The notes: generated by a model from the sequence alone, not told the origin. A DNA stretch of 64,000 nucleotides from Streptomyces coacervatus (GCF_029223485.1 NZ_JARHTP010000001.1:496001-560000); one strand, 5' to 3'. Counted from the stretch's first letter, positions 1 to 8,937 are shown. Numbers and translations are program-made.

Positions 1-683
1 GGCAGGGGGCCCCACTGGCGGTCCAGCCAGGACTGCCCCCGGAGCTTGTCGGTGCGGCCGTTGATCGTCAGCGTCCCGGAGGTGTCGATGGTGGGGAGGG
101 CGTACTCGTAGTTCGGGTACTTGGCGTCGCCGAACATCGGGAAGTACCCGGTCCCCATGTTGTAGAGGACGTTTCCGCGCGGGCGGAGCGTGACGTCGAT
201 GGTCCCCTCGGGCACCTTCGCGCGCAGCTTCTGCTCGCTGGTGTCGCCGGTCCAGGTGATGTTGTCCGTGTGGATGTCCACGCCCTGCTTGTCGGACAGA
301 CCCGACCCGGCGGGGAGGCGGATCTCCGACTTGGTGTACCAGCCGGTGTCCTGGTCGATGATCGACACGGCCGACGAGCCGAACCCGTTCTTGACGTCGC
401 CGATGTTCACGTAGTGGGCCAGGAATCCGTACCGGTGGCCCCCGGCGGTCACCTGTGCGGTCACGTACCAGGACTGGTTCTGCCGGTCGGTGGTGGCGGC
501 GAGGTCTGCGGCGGGGTCGACGAGAACCGGAAGGTCGGTCTGTGCCAGACCAGGTCCGGAGGTGGGTTTGTGCGTCGCGGTGGAGTCGGCGGCTGTCGCG
601 GTGGCCGGTCCCCCCGAGGCGAGGGTGAGCGAGGCGACGAGCGCGGATGCGATGGCGGCCGCGCCTACGGTGGTCTTGCGCAT
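1..683 (-). CDS. Secreted CrtC/AttH lipocalin-like protein (3' end outside window)
   Basis: Reading back from position 683 gives a protein beginning MRKTTVGAAAIASALVAS, a typical Sec signal peptide (positive start, alanine-rich core, cleavage probably near ATATA). The start is supported by AAGGAG five bases upstream. The mature part is beta-rich, and the segment SWLDRQWG near the window edge resembles the W-x-D-x-x-W/G signature of the hydroxyneurosporene synthase/AttH lipocalin families, which act on hydrophobic small molecules. About 227 residues are visible and the C-terminus lies beyond base 1. It diverges from a TetR gene, with an operator-like site between them. Family assignment is from motif memory; the substrate is unknown. 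Confidence 0.6.
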   Translation of the reverse strand, partial: MRKTTVGAAAIASALVASLTLASGGPATATAADSTATHKPTSGPGLAQTDLPVLVDPAADLAATTDRQNQSWYVTAQVTAGGHRYGFLAHYVNIGDVKNGFGSSAVSIIDQDTGWYTKSEIRLPAGSGLSDKQGVDIHTDNITWTGDTSEQKLRAKVPEGTIDVTLRPRGNVLYNMGTGYFPMFGDAKYPNYEYALPTIDTSGTLTINGRTDKLRGQSWLDRQWGPL

Positions 684-1006
684 GATGGCTCCTTGCGCGG
701 ATGTCCCGCACGGATGCACAGAGCACCATCATGTACGAAACGGTTTCGTACCATGGATGGGTGCACGTAACCCGTGGGAGGAAAACCCGTGGTGCCGGAA
801 GGGGGGCTGGTGTGTACCCCCTTGCGATAACTGACACCTGTAAGATTAGCTGGCGCTCGGCCGATGTCAACCGCTGATCCGACGAGGCCGCCGCATCTGC
901 CCTCGTGTGAGGCGCTGATCTGGGGCGATGCGCAGATGCACCGATCAGGGTGGCTACGCTGGCCCCGACTCGTGGGCGCACGCGTACAACCGTCTGAGGA
1001 GGACAC
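684..1006. promoter_or_regulatory. Divergent promoter region with TetR half-operator
   Basis: This 323-base gap separates the secreted lipocalin gene from the TetR gene. At 832-850 it contains TGACACCTGTAAGATTAGC, which matches TGACACCTGTCAGATTAG at 18056-18073 in front of the second, closely related TetR gene. The rest shows no gene. Autoregulation and control of the lipocalin gene are inferred from position and from the matching regulator/site pair. Confidence 0.5.
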
Positions 1007-1672
1007 GTGGGAGGCAAGGCGAGTACCACCCGACGCCCGGGGCGCCCCAGCGGGGATTCCCCTGCGGTGCCCACGGAGCGGGACGTCCTGCTGCGGGGCC
1101 TGGAGGCGTTCGCGGAGCTGGGGTACGACCGGGCGTCGGCACGGGAGCTGGCGCGCCGACTGGGGGTCAGCCACGTCTTCATCAACGACCGCTACGGGTC
1201 GAAGGCGGCCTTCTGGCGTGCGGTGGTGGATGCCGCCCTCGGGGCTCAGCTCACGCGCATGACGCCGCCCCCGCCGGGAAGCGAGGACGAGGCCGTGGTA
1301 CGGCAGTTCGTCCTGGAGTTCTACCGGATCCACATCGACGAACCGCGGCTGGCCCTGCTGATGGAGGACGCGTTCGCACGGGACACCGAGCGGCTGGACT
1401 ACCTCTACCAGCGTCACATCGAGCCGACACTGGCTCTCGTCGTGCCCAGTGTCGAGCGGCTGATGGCGTCCGGGCGCATCGCACGGGTTCCGATGGACGT
1501 CCTGTTCTTCGCCATCACCGCTCCGGTGTCAGGACTGATGCATGAGGCTCTCGCCCGGCGCCTGGGGCGCCCCGAGCATCTGCCGCGGGCAGAACGTCTC
1601 GCCAGGGCGGAGGCTCTGGCCGGACTGGTGATGGACGGCCTGTTGGCCCCGGGCGGCGCGAAGCCCCGGTAG
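1007..1672 (+). CDS. TetR/AcrR family transcriptional regulator
   Basis: 221 residues. GTG start with GAGGAGG ten bases upstream. The N-terminal helix-turn-helix spans about residues 25-70 (ELGYDRASARELARRLGVS, then FINDRYGSKAAFWRAVV), followed by a helical ligand-binding domain. The DNA-binding half is nearly the same as that of the TetR at 18164-18838, including the unusual FINDRYGSKAAF recognition segment in place of the common YYHF. Both genes have the same TGACACCTGT site upstream, so they probably recognise the same operator. Likely represses the divergent lipocalin gene and itself. The ligand is unknown. Confidence 0.85.
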   Translation: MGGKASTTRRPGRPSGDSPAVPTERDVLLRGLEAFAELGYDRASARELARRLGVSHVFINDRYGSKAAFWRAVVDAALGAQLTRMTPPPPGSEDEAVVRQFVLEFYRIHIDEPRLALLMEDAFARDTERLDYLYQRHIEPTLALVVPSVERLMASGRIARVPMDVLFFAITAPVSGLMHEALARRLGRPEHLPRAERLARAEALAGLVMDGLLAPGGAKPR

Positions 1673-1955
1673 GGAAGTGTCGAACCGCCCGCGCTCCATG
1701 GCCGCAGGGCGGAGTGAGGCGGTCGTTTGCCGGCGGCCGTCGCACTGACGCCGACCGAGCGCTGCCGGCCCGCCCGCCCGCCGCTGCCCCGGTTCCCGGA
1801 CAGGTGCCCGGCGCCGACGGTGCTTGTCTCGCCGTAACTGCGGTAGCATGCGCCGGGCCGACTGGTCCCGCGGACAATCCCGGGCAGGCCGTGTTGCACC
1901 CCTCGCCCGACACCGTCGTGCCGCCTCCCGACACGGCCGTTCGCCCGCCCCACGG
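1673..1955. other. Convergent intergenic region, no gene seen
   Basis: 283 bases between the convergent TetR and VOC genes. It is GC-rich, and its open frames look like chance ones. I see no convincing gene, repeat or strong terminator here. Confidence 0.4.
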
Positions 1956-2504
1956 TCAGGCCGGCAGCAACTCCGCGAAGTCGCGCACCGGCCGCGATCC
2001 GTCCCAGCCGACCGATGCCCGCCAGGCCGATGTGAAGATCCCTCGCGTGATCTCGCTGTCCTGGACGAGCTCGATCATCCCCGGGCCATCCTCACCGCCG
2101 TCGAGGAAGAAGACGTCACCGCCCGGGGTCAGATCGTGAAAACGTACCGACGCTCCGCGCGCCTCACGACGTTCGACCTCCTCCCGGACGTCGGGCACGA
2201 TCTTGGCGACGTGATGGAAGCCGTAGCCATGGCGTTCGTGGGCGTCCTTGTAGATGGAAGGCTCGTCGTCGAGGGTCTGGACCAGCTCGACCATCATGTG
2301 CCCGGAGAAGGCGAGGGCGAGGGTGAACTCCGCCTTCCCCGGCTCACCGCGGTAGGTGGAGCCCTCGCCGCCGAGCCTTCCGTTCACGAACCAGGGCCCG
2401 ACGCCGAGTTCGTCGGTCCACCAGCGCATCCCGGCGGTCAGGTCGGGGACCATGTACGCGACCTGGATGATGGCGTCCGTCGGCTGACCGAAGGGAAACT
2501 GCAT
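1956..2504 (-). CDS. VOC/glyoxalase-superfamily protein
   Basis: 182 residues starting MQFPFGQPTDAIIQVAYMVPDL; the ATG at 2504 follows GAGGACG. The paired beta-alpha-beta-beta-beta pattern (IIQVAYMVPDLTAGMRWW; GFHHVAKIVPDVREEVERR) and the metal-ligand-like H in GFHHVAK and E in GMIELVQ place it in the vicinal oxygen chelate superfamily (metal-dependent isomerases, lyases and dioxygenases). It lies 64 bases after the SDR gene, as the last member of a benzaldehyde-lyase/SDR/VOC operon. It may act on a ring-cleavage or ketol intermediate; the reaction is not determinable from sequence. Confidence 0.75.
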   Translation of the reverse strand: MQFPFGQPTDAIIQVAYMVPDLTAGMRWWTDELGVGPWFVNGRLGGEGSTYRGEPGKAEFTLALAFSGHMMVELVQTLDDEPSIYKDAHERHGYGFHHVAKIVPDVREEVERREARGASVRFHDLTPGGDVFFLDGGEDGPGMIELVQDSEITRGIFTSAWRASVGWDGSRPVRDFAELLPA

Positions 2505-2568
2505 GGTGGTCGTCCTCACTCGGGTCGGGTCCTGCGGCTCTGTGGGTGATCGACAGAGGCCTTCGCCG

Positions 2569-3366
2569 CTATGCCGAGGGGCGGAGGAAGCCGGTGAGGC
2601 CACCGTCCACGAGGAGGGCGGTCCCCGTGGTGTAGCCGGCTTCGGACGAGGCCAGGAAGAGCACGGCGTCGGCCAGTTCCTCCGGCTCTCCCTCTCGGAG
2701 CATGGGAGTGCTGAGCCTGAGCCGCTCCCGGAAGGCGTCCGCCCCGCCGGGCGGCAGGCCCGTCGTATGTGCGGAGATGTCGGTGTTCATGCCGGCCGGA
2801 ATCACGATGTTGACCCGGATTCCCTCGGCGACGACCTCGGCGGCGAGAATGCGGGTCAGGTGCTCGAGCGCCGCCTTGCTGGTGCCGTAGGCGGCGGTCC
2901 CGGCGCTGGCCCTGCGACCGGCCGCCGAGCCGCAGAAGACGACGGCCGCGCCGGGGGAGAGCAGGGGCTTGAGACTCTGCATCACGAAGAACGAGCCCTT
3001 GACGTTGGTGTCGAACACCGAGTCCCAGGTTTCCTCGTCCATGTCGTCGAGGCGCTTCATGCCCGCCTGCCCGGCATTGACGTAGGCGGCGTCGATACGT
3101 TCCACCCGTGCGGCGACCTCGCTGAACGCGGCCTTGATGCCGGCCACGGAGGAGAGGTCCGCGGACACGGCGATCGTGCCGTCGCCGATCAGATCGCTCG
3201 CCGTCTTCAGCCGGTCGGGGTCCCGCGCGACGATGACCACGCGGGCGCCCTCGCGGGCGAAGGCCCGTGCGGCTGCCAGGCCCAGTCCCCTGCTGCCGCC
3301 GGTGACGAGGCAGGTCTTCCCGAGGAATCGCCGCCGCCGGTCCGCGGCGGGCGGGTCGCCGCTCAT
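2569..3366 (-). CDS. Short-chain dehydrogenase/reductase
   Basis: 265 residues. Classical SDR: TGGSRGLG cofactor motif near residue 20, NAG after the fourth strand, catalytic Ser in VVFCGSAAG and YGTSK as the Tyr-x3-Lys pair, ending in an SDR-like VDGGLTGF tail. The start at 3366 is chosen because ATG overlaps the stop of the upstream lyase gene (ATGA), a sign of translational coupling; a longer upstream frame only re-reads that gene. Probably reduces or oxidises the aldehyde or alpha-hydroxyketone handled by the coupled ThDP enzyme. Confidence 0.88.
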   Translation of the reverse strand: MSGDPPAADRRRRFLGKTCLVTGGSRGLGLAAARAFAREGARVVIVARDPDRLKTASDLIGDGTIAVSADLSSVAGIKAAFSEVAARVERIDAAYVNAGQAGMKRLDDMDEETWDSVFDTNVKGSFFVMQSLKPLLSPGAAVVFCGSAAGRRASAGTAAYGTSKAALEHLTRILAAEVVAEGIRVNIVIPAGMNTDISAHTTGLPPGGADAFRERLRLSTPMLREGEPEELADAVLFLASSEAGYTTGTALLVDGGLTGFLRPSA

Positions 3367-5057
3367 GAGTCGACCTCGATGCCACCGAACGGAGCCCCGC
3401 CGTTCAGGACGCGCTCCTCCGGAGGAATGGGCGCGAGGCTGACGCGTACGTCGATGCACGTCGGCCGACGGGCCGCGAGGGCCGCCTCGATCGCCGGGCG
3501 CAGCTGGTCCAGCTCTGTGACGTCGACGCCGTCCGCACCGAGAGCTCGTGCCACGCCGCTGTAGGAGCCGTTCTCCAGGCGGTTGTTGGTGACGCGGTTC
3601 TCCCCGAAGATGAACTGCTGGGTGTGCAGGGTGGCGCCCCACGCCTGGTTGTTGAGGACGATCACGACGACGGGGAGCCCCGCCCGGACGAGGGTGTCGA
3701 ACTCGGCGAGGCTGTAGCCGACGGCTCCGTCTCCGGTGACGAGGATGGTCGCCTTGTCGGGGATCGCGTACTGCGCTCCGACGGCCACGCCGAAGGTGCT
3801 CCCCATCGAGCTGAGGTAGCCGTGCCCCAAGTAGTGGGCCAGCGGCGCCAGGGCGATCGTCTCGGAGAGCCACAGCTCGGTCAGAGCGCCGTCGACGACC
3901 ACGGTGGCCTGGTCGGGGACGCTCTCGGCGATCGTGCGGACGGCGAGGTACGGGTGGATCGCGCCCTCGTGCTGCTCGGTCTCGTCCGCGAGCGCGGACC
4001 GCCGGGTGGCCGAGACCTCGCGCAGGGTCTTCAGCCAGTCGTCGCGCCCGGAGGGCACAGGGCCGTCGCCCAGGCGCTCGTTCAGCAGGCCGACCGTGCC
4101 GACCGGGTCGGCCTGGACGCCGAGTTCGACATCCTGGAGACGGCCGAGTTCACGCCCGTCGGGGTCGATCTGGAACAACCGGGAGCTCTTCGGAAGCAGC
4201 CGGCCCGTACCGAACTGGGTGGTCATGCCGAAGCGTAGACCGAGCAGCAGGACCAGGTCGGGTCGCTCGTCCTCGGGGACGGTGGCCAGGGTCTGGACGA
4301 GACCGACGTGTTGCTCGGAGCCGACGATCGCCCCGAGGCCCTCCCAGTCGGAGAAGAGGGGCACTCCGGTACGGGCGGCGAACTCGTGCAACTGCGCCCG
4401 GGCTTCGGCGGTCACGAAGGACTTGCCGACCAGCGCGACCGGGCGCCGGGCGGTGCTCAGCGCATCGACGATGCGGTCGACGGCACCGGCGGGGGAGACA
4501 CCGGTGCCGTCGACCTCGACGCGGTAGTCGTCGACCTCGTCGACGTCCACCGACTGGCGCAGGACGTCCCAGGGGATGTCGAGGAGCACCGGGCCCCTGG
4601 GCTCCGACAGGGCGGTACGGATCGCCTGGGCGACCAGGCGGGGGATCAGCTCGGTACGGGTGACGCGGTGCGCGAACTTGGTCACCGGGGCGGCCATGGC
4701 GACCTGGTCGAATCCGGCCTGCTGGTCGTTGACCTGGTCCGTCTCAAGCGGACCGGAGCCCGCGATGTAGAGGACCGGTGTCCGGTCCAGATAGGCGTTG
4801 GCGATCGAGGTCAGGACGTTGGTGAAGCCGCCGCCGGCCGTGACGACGGCGACCCCGAGATCCCCGGTGACCCGGGCGTAGCCCTCGGCCGCGTGACCGG
4901 CGTTCATCTCGTGGCGCACATCGACGATCCGGAGCTTGGCATCCAGGGCGTCCTGGAGGATGCCGTCGATGTGCGCCCCGGGCAGGCCGAAGGCCACGTT
5001 GACGCCGGCTCGCTGCAGTGTTCGCACGACGAGTCCACTACCGGTTGCGGTTGCCAT
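3363..5057 (-). CDS. bal: Benzaldehyde lyase-like ThDP-dependent enzyme
   Basis: 564 residues, the size of benzaldehyde lyase (cleavage or carboligation of benzoin-type alpha-hydroxyketones). From memory of the Pseudomonas fluorescens enzyme, the match runs along the whole length, for example ENRVTNNRLENGSYSGVA and LGHGYLSSMG. Key residues fall at the same numbers: His29 (GAHID), catalytic Glu50 (RHEMNAGHAAEGYAR) and Gln113 (NDQQAGFDQ); His26 is replaced by Pro (GLPGAHID). The ThDP/Mg motif is GDGAVGYS through LNNQAWG. The start at 5057 gives MATATGSGLVV. It is coupled to the SDR and VOC genes, with an IclR-like site 117 bases upstream. A general acetolactate-synthase-like role is the alternative. 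Confidence 0.8.
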   Translation of the reverse strand: MATATGSGLVVRTLQRAGVNVAFGLPGAHIDGILQDALDAKLRIVDVRHEMNAGHAAEGYARVTGDLGVAVVTAGGGFTNVLTSIANAYLDRTPVLYIAGSGPLETDQVNDQQAGFDQVAMAAPVTKFAHRVTRTELIPRLVAQAIRTALSEPRGPVLLDIPWDVLRQSVDVDEVDDYRVEVDGTGVSPAGAVDRIVDALSTARRPVALVGKSFVTAEARAQLHEFAARTGVPLFSDWEGLGAIVGSEQHVGLVQTLATVPEDERPDLVLLLGLRFGMTTQFGTGRLLPKSSRLFQIDPDGRELGRLQDVELGVQADPVGTVGLLNERLGDGPVPSGRDDWLKTLREVSATRRSALADETEQHEGAIHPYLAVRTIAESVPDQATVVVDGALTELWLSETIALAPLAHYLGHGYLSSMGSTFGVAVGAQYAIPDKATILVTGDGAVGYSLAEFDTLVRAGLPVVVIVLNNQAWGATLHTQQFIFGENRVTNNRLENGSYSGVARALGADGVDVTELDQLRPAIEAALAARRPTCIDVRVSLAPIPPEERVLNGGAPFGGIEVDS

Positions 5058-5173
5058 TCGATGGTCCGCCTCTCTGGGCGTATGGAGAGTTTCGACAAAG
5101 GGTGCAGGTGGGGCCGCTTCTGAGGCCGCCCGTACCGCAGTCTCTTGTGCGGTCTGGGCGAGGACAACGGCTG

Positions 5174-5187
5174 TGTTCGTTGGACGG
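5174..5187 (+). promoter_or_regulatory. IclR-type operator-like site upstream of the lyase operon
   Basis: TGTTCGTTGGACGG lies in the 194-base gap between the Zn-dehydrogenase and lyase genes. It matches ATGTTCGTTGGATGG (reverse of 7654-7668) and ATGTTCATTGGACGG (11046-11060). Its position suggests that the lyase/SDR/VOC genes have their own controlled promoter although they lie downstream of the dehydrogenase on the same strand. Confidence 0.45.
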
Positions 5188-5251
5188 TCAACGCCTTGTT
5201 CGCTCTGGAAAGATCGACACCGCGTCGACGTGACTGTTCGCGGAAGCGATG

Positions 5252-6355
5252 TCAGGCTTCCGGCATTCTGAGCACGGCCTTGATCACCCGCCCCGAACCG
5301 GCCTCCTTCCACGCCTTGGCGAAGTCGTGGAAGGAGAACTCCTCGATCATCCGGTCGAAGGGGAACCGACCCGCCCGCCAGTACTCGACCAGCCGGGGGA
5401 TCAAGGCGTGGGGGTTGGCCGAGCCGCCGATGATCCCTTGAAGCCTGCGGCCGCCGGAGAGGAGGAAGCCGGTGTCCGGGACCCACTCGCCCGCGGGTGC
5501 CACCACGTAGCCGAGCGTGCCTTCGACGTCCAGGCACGTCGTCGCGGTCGCGTAGACGGACGGCACGTCCGCCGTGACGAACGCGAAGTCGAATCCGTCA
5601 GGCTCGATCTGTCGCAGTGCCGCCTCCTCACCGCCGTCGCCCCCCAGCACGGTGTCGGTCGCGCCCAGCTCCACGGCGAGCTCGAGCCGGGGGCGGCTGA
5701 TGTCGACGGCGACGATACGCCGGGCGCCGGCGAGACGGGCGGCCATGACGGCCGCGAGCCCCACGCCACCGGTGCCGAACACCGCGATCGACTGTCCGGG
5801 GCGCAACCTGAACGACTCCAGAACCGAGCCCGCCCCCGTGACGACGCCGCAGCCGAGCGGTCCCATCAGGTGCAGAGGGGCGTCCTTCGGGAGGAGGACC
5901 GCGCTGCGTGCGGGCGCCACCGCGTACGTCGCGAAGGAGGACTGTCCGAAGAACACGGCCGCGACACGGTCTCCGGCCTGGGTGATCGGCGAGCTGCCGT
6001 CGAATCGGGCCCCGCCGAAGGCCGCGCGCATCGCCTCCCGGCAGTAGGTGGGCCGCGCGTCGAGACAACTGGGGCACACACCGCAGGAGTTGCCCGAGAG
6101 CACCACATGGTCACCGGGCCGCAGACGCGTGACGCCCGCACCGACCGCCTCCACGACACCCGCGCCCTCGTGTCCGAGCACGATCGGGTGAGGTACGGGG
6201 ACCCCATGACCGTTGTGACAGTTGATGTCGGTGTGACAGATGCCTGTTGCCACGATGCGCACCAGGACCTCGTCCGGCCTCGGGTCCCCGAGGTCGACCT
6301 GCTCGAGTTCGGGCACTGCCCGGTTCTCGCGTGACACCGCGGCCGTGATCTTCAT
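5252..6355 (-). CDS. Zn-dependent aryl-alcohol-type dehydrogenase
   Basis: 367 residues of the medium-chain (MDR) family. Catalytic zinc motif GHEGAGVVEAVG with Cys in GICHTD; structural zinc cluster C-GVCPSCLDARPTYC; NAD motif GTGGVGLAAVMAA. The layout and length resemble aryl- or benzyl-alcohol dehydrogenases (XylB/AdhC type). ATG at 6355, only 13 bases after the monooxygenase gene, so they are likely co-transcribed. Expected to interconvert an aromatic alcohol and aldehyde, which fits a neighbour that releases or uses aromatic aldehydes. Confidence 0.85.
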   Translation of the reverse strand: MKITAAVSRENRAVPELEQVDLGDPRPDEVLVRIVATGICHTDINCHNGHGVPVPHPIVLGHEGAGVVEAVGAGVTRLRPGDHVVLSGNSCGVCPSCLDARPTYCREAMRAAFGGARFDGSSPITQAGDRVAAVFFGQSSFATYAVAPARSAVLLPKDAPLHLMGPLGCGVVTGAGSVLESFRLRPGQSIAVFGTGGVGLAAVMAARLAGARRIVAVDISRPRLELAVELGATDTVLGGDGGEEAALRQIEPDGFDFAFVTADVPSVYATATTCLDVEGTLGYVVAPAGEWVPDTGFLLSGGRRLQGIIGGSANPHALIPRLVEYWRAGRFPFDRMIEEFSFHDFAKAWKEAGSGRVIKAVLRMPEA

Positions 6356-6368
6356 GCCTGCCGCCGCG

Positions 6369-7565
6369 TCACGCCGACGCCGATACAGCGGTCTCGGGGT
6401 CGTACTCGTAGATCCAGCCGTTCGCCCGGAGCGGGTCGGCCTGCGAGTACTCCAGGTCGCGTGCCAGCTGTTCCGGGCCGTCCGGAAGGTGGTTGATGTG
6501 GGACCGCCCGTGCGACACCTCCTGCAGGCGGGCCGTACGGCGCCGGCGGAGTTCCTCGTAGCGTTCCAGCGCCGCGGTCGGGTTGTCCGGGTCCGCCGCG
6601 AGGCAGAGGGCCAGAACCGCGCCGTCCTCGATCGCCTGGGCGGCGCCCTGGGCGAAGAACGGGAACATCGGGTGGGCCGCGTCACCCAGCAGGGTCGCGT
6701 TTCCACGGTTCCAGCGGTCGAGGGGCTCGCGGTCGAGCAACGCCCAGCGCCCCGGTGTGTCGGCTGCCGTGATGAGCTCCACCAGACGCGGATCCCAGCC
6801 GGCGAACTCGTCGAGCAGTTCGCTGAGCGTCGCGGTGGCCGTCCATGACTCGACGCTGTTGGTCCCGGCGGGTGCGAAGGCGACGAGATTGACGTACTCC
6901 TCGCCGGAAACGGGGTAGTGCACGAGGTGGTGGTCGGGGCCGATCCAGAGGGTCTGTGCACGCCGCCTGGCGAAGTCGGGTGCCTGCTCCGCGGGTACGA
7001 GAGCCCGGAAGGCGCAGATGCCCGACTCCCTGGCCTGTGTCGGCCCGACGATGGCGCCGCGCACACGTGAGTGGACGCCGTCGGCGCCGATGAGGATGTC
7101 CGGACGGACCGTCTCACCGTCCTCGAAGTGCAGGACCGCCCGGTCGTCTTCGAACTCGACCGAGACGCAGCGCTTGCCGAGATGGATCGAGTGCTCGGGT
7201 ACCGCCGACCTCAAGGCTTCGAGCAGGTCGGCACGGTGGGCGGTGTAGGTGTGCTCGCCGTACAGACGCACGCACCCCTCCTCCAGGTTCTCCGCGGAGA
7301 GAACGGCGCCGTTCTCCCAGCGCCGGAACTCCCAGCCGATCTCCATGCGCACCGCGCGCTTGATGAATCGGTCCAGCACACCGAGGCGTCGTAGCAGGCG
7401 GGCGGCGTTGGGTGCGATCACCAGGCCGGCGCCCACCTCGGTGAGCGCGGCCGCCTGCTCGTAGACGTCACTTTCGAAGCCCTGGTCGCGAAGGAACGCC
7501 GCGGCGGCGAGGCCCCCGATACCGCCACCGAGGATCGCGATCTTGGGGCCGTCTTCTGTGCTCAT
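6369..7565 (-). CDS. FAD-dependent monooxygenase, salicylate hydroxylase-like
   Basis: 398 residues, class A flavoprotein hydroxylase. N-terminal FAD motif GGGIGGLAAAAFL, the DG motif IGADGVHSRVR near residue 160 and the GD motif LLGDAAHPMFPFFAQGAAQAIEDG near residue 290. These enzymes use NAD(P)H and O2 to hydroxylate, or oxidatively decarboxylate, phenolic acids. It is first in a two-gene operon with the aryl-alcohol-type dehydrogenase and divergent from the IclR gene, the usual arrangement for a regulator and its catabolic target. Two other hydroxylases of the same class lie at 34477 and 51683; substrate specificity is not deducible. Confidence 0.85.
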   Translation of the reverse strand: MSTEDGPKIAILGGGIGGLAAAAFLRDQGFESDVYEQAAALTEVGAGLVIAPNAARLLRRLGVLDRFIKRAVRMEIGWEFRRWENGAVLSAENLEEGCVRLYGEHTYTAHRADLLEALRSAVPEHSIHLGKRCVSVEFEDDRAVLHFEDGETVRPDILIGADGVHSRVRGAIVGPTQARESGICAFRALVPAEQAPDFARRRAQTLWIGPDHHLVHYPVSGEEYVNLVAFAPAGTNSVESWTATATLSELLDEFAGWDPRLVELITAADTPGRWALLDREPLDRWNRGNATLLGDAAHPMFPFFAQGAAQAIEDGAVLALCLAADPDNPTAALERYEELRRRRTARLQEVSHGRSHINHLPDGPEQLARDLEYSQADPLRANGWIYEYDPETAVSASA

Positions 7566-7633
7566 GCTCTTTCACTCCCGTGGACCTCGAGCGAGGTGGT
7601 AACTGGCTGTATGCAAGGGTTCGGTGAAATGCG

Positions 7634-7668
7634 CATTGATAGAACAGGGCTATCCATCCAACGAACAT
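7634..7668. promoter_or_regulatory. Divergent operator region for the IclR gene
   Basis: Between the monooxygenase and IclR starts there are two adjacent signals. GATAG-AACAGGG-CTATC at 7638-7654 is a perfect 5-base inverted repeat, and ATTGATAGAACAGG there resembles the TTGAATGAACATGG site at 55436. CCATCCAACGAACAT at 7654-7668 is the reverse of the motif found at 5174 and 11046. The pairing is typical of an IclR protein binding as a dimer or tetramer. Assignment to the neighbouring IclR gene is inference. Confidence 0.5.
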
Positions 7669-7712
7669 TGAAGGTAGGGTGAGCGGGATCACGCTCGACA
7701 AAGGAGAGGCCC

Positions 7713-8492
7713 ATGCCTCGCGCGAACGAACCCGGGCGCTCGGTGAGCTCCCGGCTGTGGGACCTGCTGTTCGCCTTCGACCCCAACAACACCGAGCTGA
7801 GCCTCGCCGACCTGGTGAGACGCACCGGCATGCCGCACGCCACCGCCAGGCGCCTCACGCTCGAACTCGTCGAGGCCGGCGCGCTGGAGCGCACCAGCGA
7901 CAACCGGTTCGCGATCGGCCTGCCGCTGTGGCGCCTCGGAACACTCGCACCACGCGCCGAGACGCTCCGCAGCGCCGCGCAGCCGTTCGTGGAGGACCTG
8001 TACACGGCTCTTCGCCAGCACGTGCAGTTGGCGGTCCTCCAGGGCGACCAGGCCGTGATCATCGAGCGACTGTCGGCGGTCCACGCCGTCGGACTGACGT
8101 CACAGGTCGGCGGCCTGCTCCCCTTGCACTGCTCCGGTGTCGGCAAGGTGCTGCTGAGCCACAGCAGTCCGACCTTCATCGATGAAGTACTGGCCGGAAG
8201 GCTGCAACGCTTCACTCCCAAAACGATCGTGGAGCCCACCGAACTCCGTCGCGAACTGGCGTCCTGTCGCTCGACCGGAACGGTGGTCGTCAAGGAAGAA
8301 CTGACCGAAGGGGCCGAGTCGGTCGCGACGCGCATCGTCGACGGCAGCGGCAAGGTCGTCGCGGCCCTGTCCGTCGTGGTGGCCGCGGGCTCGATCAAAC
8401 TGCAGGCGGCGGTTCCCTCGCTGGTCGCGAGCGGGCTGGGACTGTCCAGGAGCCTCGGCTGGCGGCCGGGCATTCCCATTCGTACCTCGTAG
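7713..8492 (+). CDS. IclR family transcriptional regulator
   Basis: 259 residues; ATG preceded by AAAGGAG. N-terminal winged helix, about residues 12-70 (LADLVRRTGMPHATARRLTLELVEAGAL), then the IclR effector domain (LQGDQAVIIERLS, LHCSGVGKVLLS, SVATRIVDGSGKVVAALSVV). IclR proteins commonly control aromatic catabolism (PobR, PcaR, MhpR types). It is divergent from the monooxygenase/dehydrogenase operon and convergent with a SnoaL-like gene 25 bases away. It is the only IclR gene visible here, so it is the best candidate to bind the TTCRTTSRAYGAA sites found across the island. Confidence 0.9.
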   Translation: MPRANEPGRSVSSRLWDLLFAFDPNNTELSLADLVRRTGMPHATARRLTLELVEAGALERTSDNRFAIGLPLWRLGTLAPRAETLRSAAQPFVEDLYTALRQHVQLAVLQGDQAVIIERLSAVHAVGLTSQVGGLLPLHCSGVGKVLLSHSSPTFIDEVLAGRLQRFTPKTIVEPTELRRELASCRSTGTVVVKEELTEGAESVATRIVDGSGKVVAALSVVVAAGSIKLQAAVPSLVASGLGLSRSLGWRPGIPIRTS

Positions 8493-8517
8493 CCCGCGGG
8501 GCGAGGGAACCGGCACG

Positions 8518-8937
8518 TCATGCCGACGGCTGGCGCCGGGAGAGCTGCATGTGACCGAGGCGCCATCCCTCGTCGGTCGAGAACCACACCCGCGTCGCCA
8601 CGGCCTGCACCAGGAAGGGCGGCAGGTCGGGCACGCGCCGGATGCGCATCTTCTGAAAGCACGTCACGATGACACGTCCTTCCCGCTCCTGGCACGTCAC
8701 CTCGCTGGTCTCGGCCTCGAGGGTGGCCCCCATCGACGCGTTGTAGCGGAGGAAATGTTCGCGGTCGTGGACATTGCCGACCGGGCCGTGAACGATCACG
8801 CAGTCGGGGAGCATGAGCGCACGCTGCTCCTCGTCGCCCTTGGTGAGGGCGACGAGCCACGCTGCCTCCGCCTGGGCGACCTCTTCCGGCACACGGGCAT
8901 CGTCCGTACTGCTCGGTGCCGATGGTGTGGTGGTCAT
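8518..8937 (-). CDS. SnoaL-like/NTF2-fold protein
   Basis: 139 residues. The cone-shaped NTF2 fold is suggested by an N-terminal helix (EVAQAEAAWLVALTKGDEEQRALML) followed by curved strands and by WRLGHMQLSRR at the end, as in DUF4440/SnoaL proteins. These bind small hydrophobic molecules and are either small isomerases or cyclases or non-catalytic. It lies 156 bases downstream of the MFS gene with a strong hairpin between them, so it may be transcribed separately. It is one of six SnoaL-like genes in the window, in addition to the oxygenase beta subunit. Confidence 0.65.
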   Translation of the reverse strand: MTTTPSAPSSTDDARVPEEVAQAEAAWLVALTKGDEEQRALMLPDCVIVHGPVGNVHDREHFLRYNASMGATLEAETSEVTCQEREGRVIVTCFQKMRIRRVPDLPPFLVQAVATRVWFSTDEGWRLGHMQLSRRQPSA

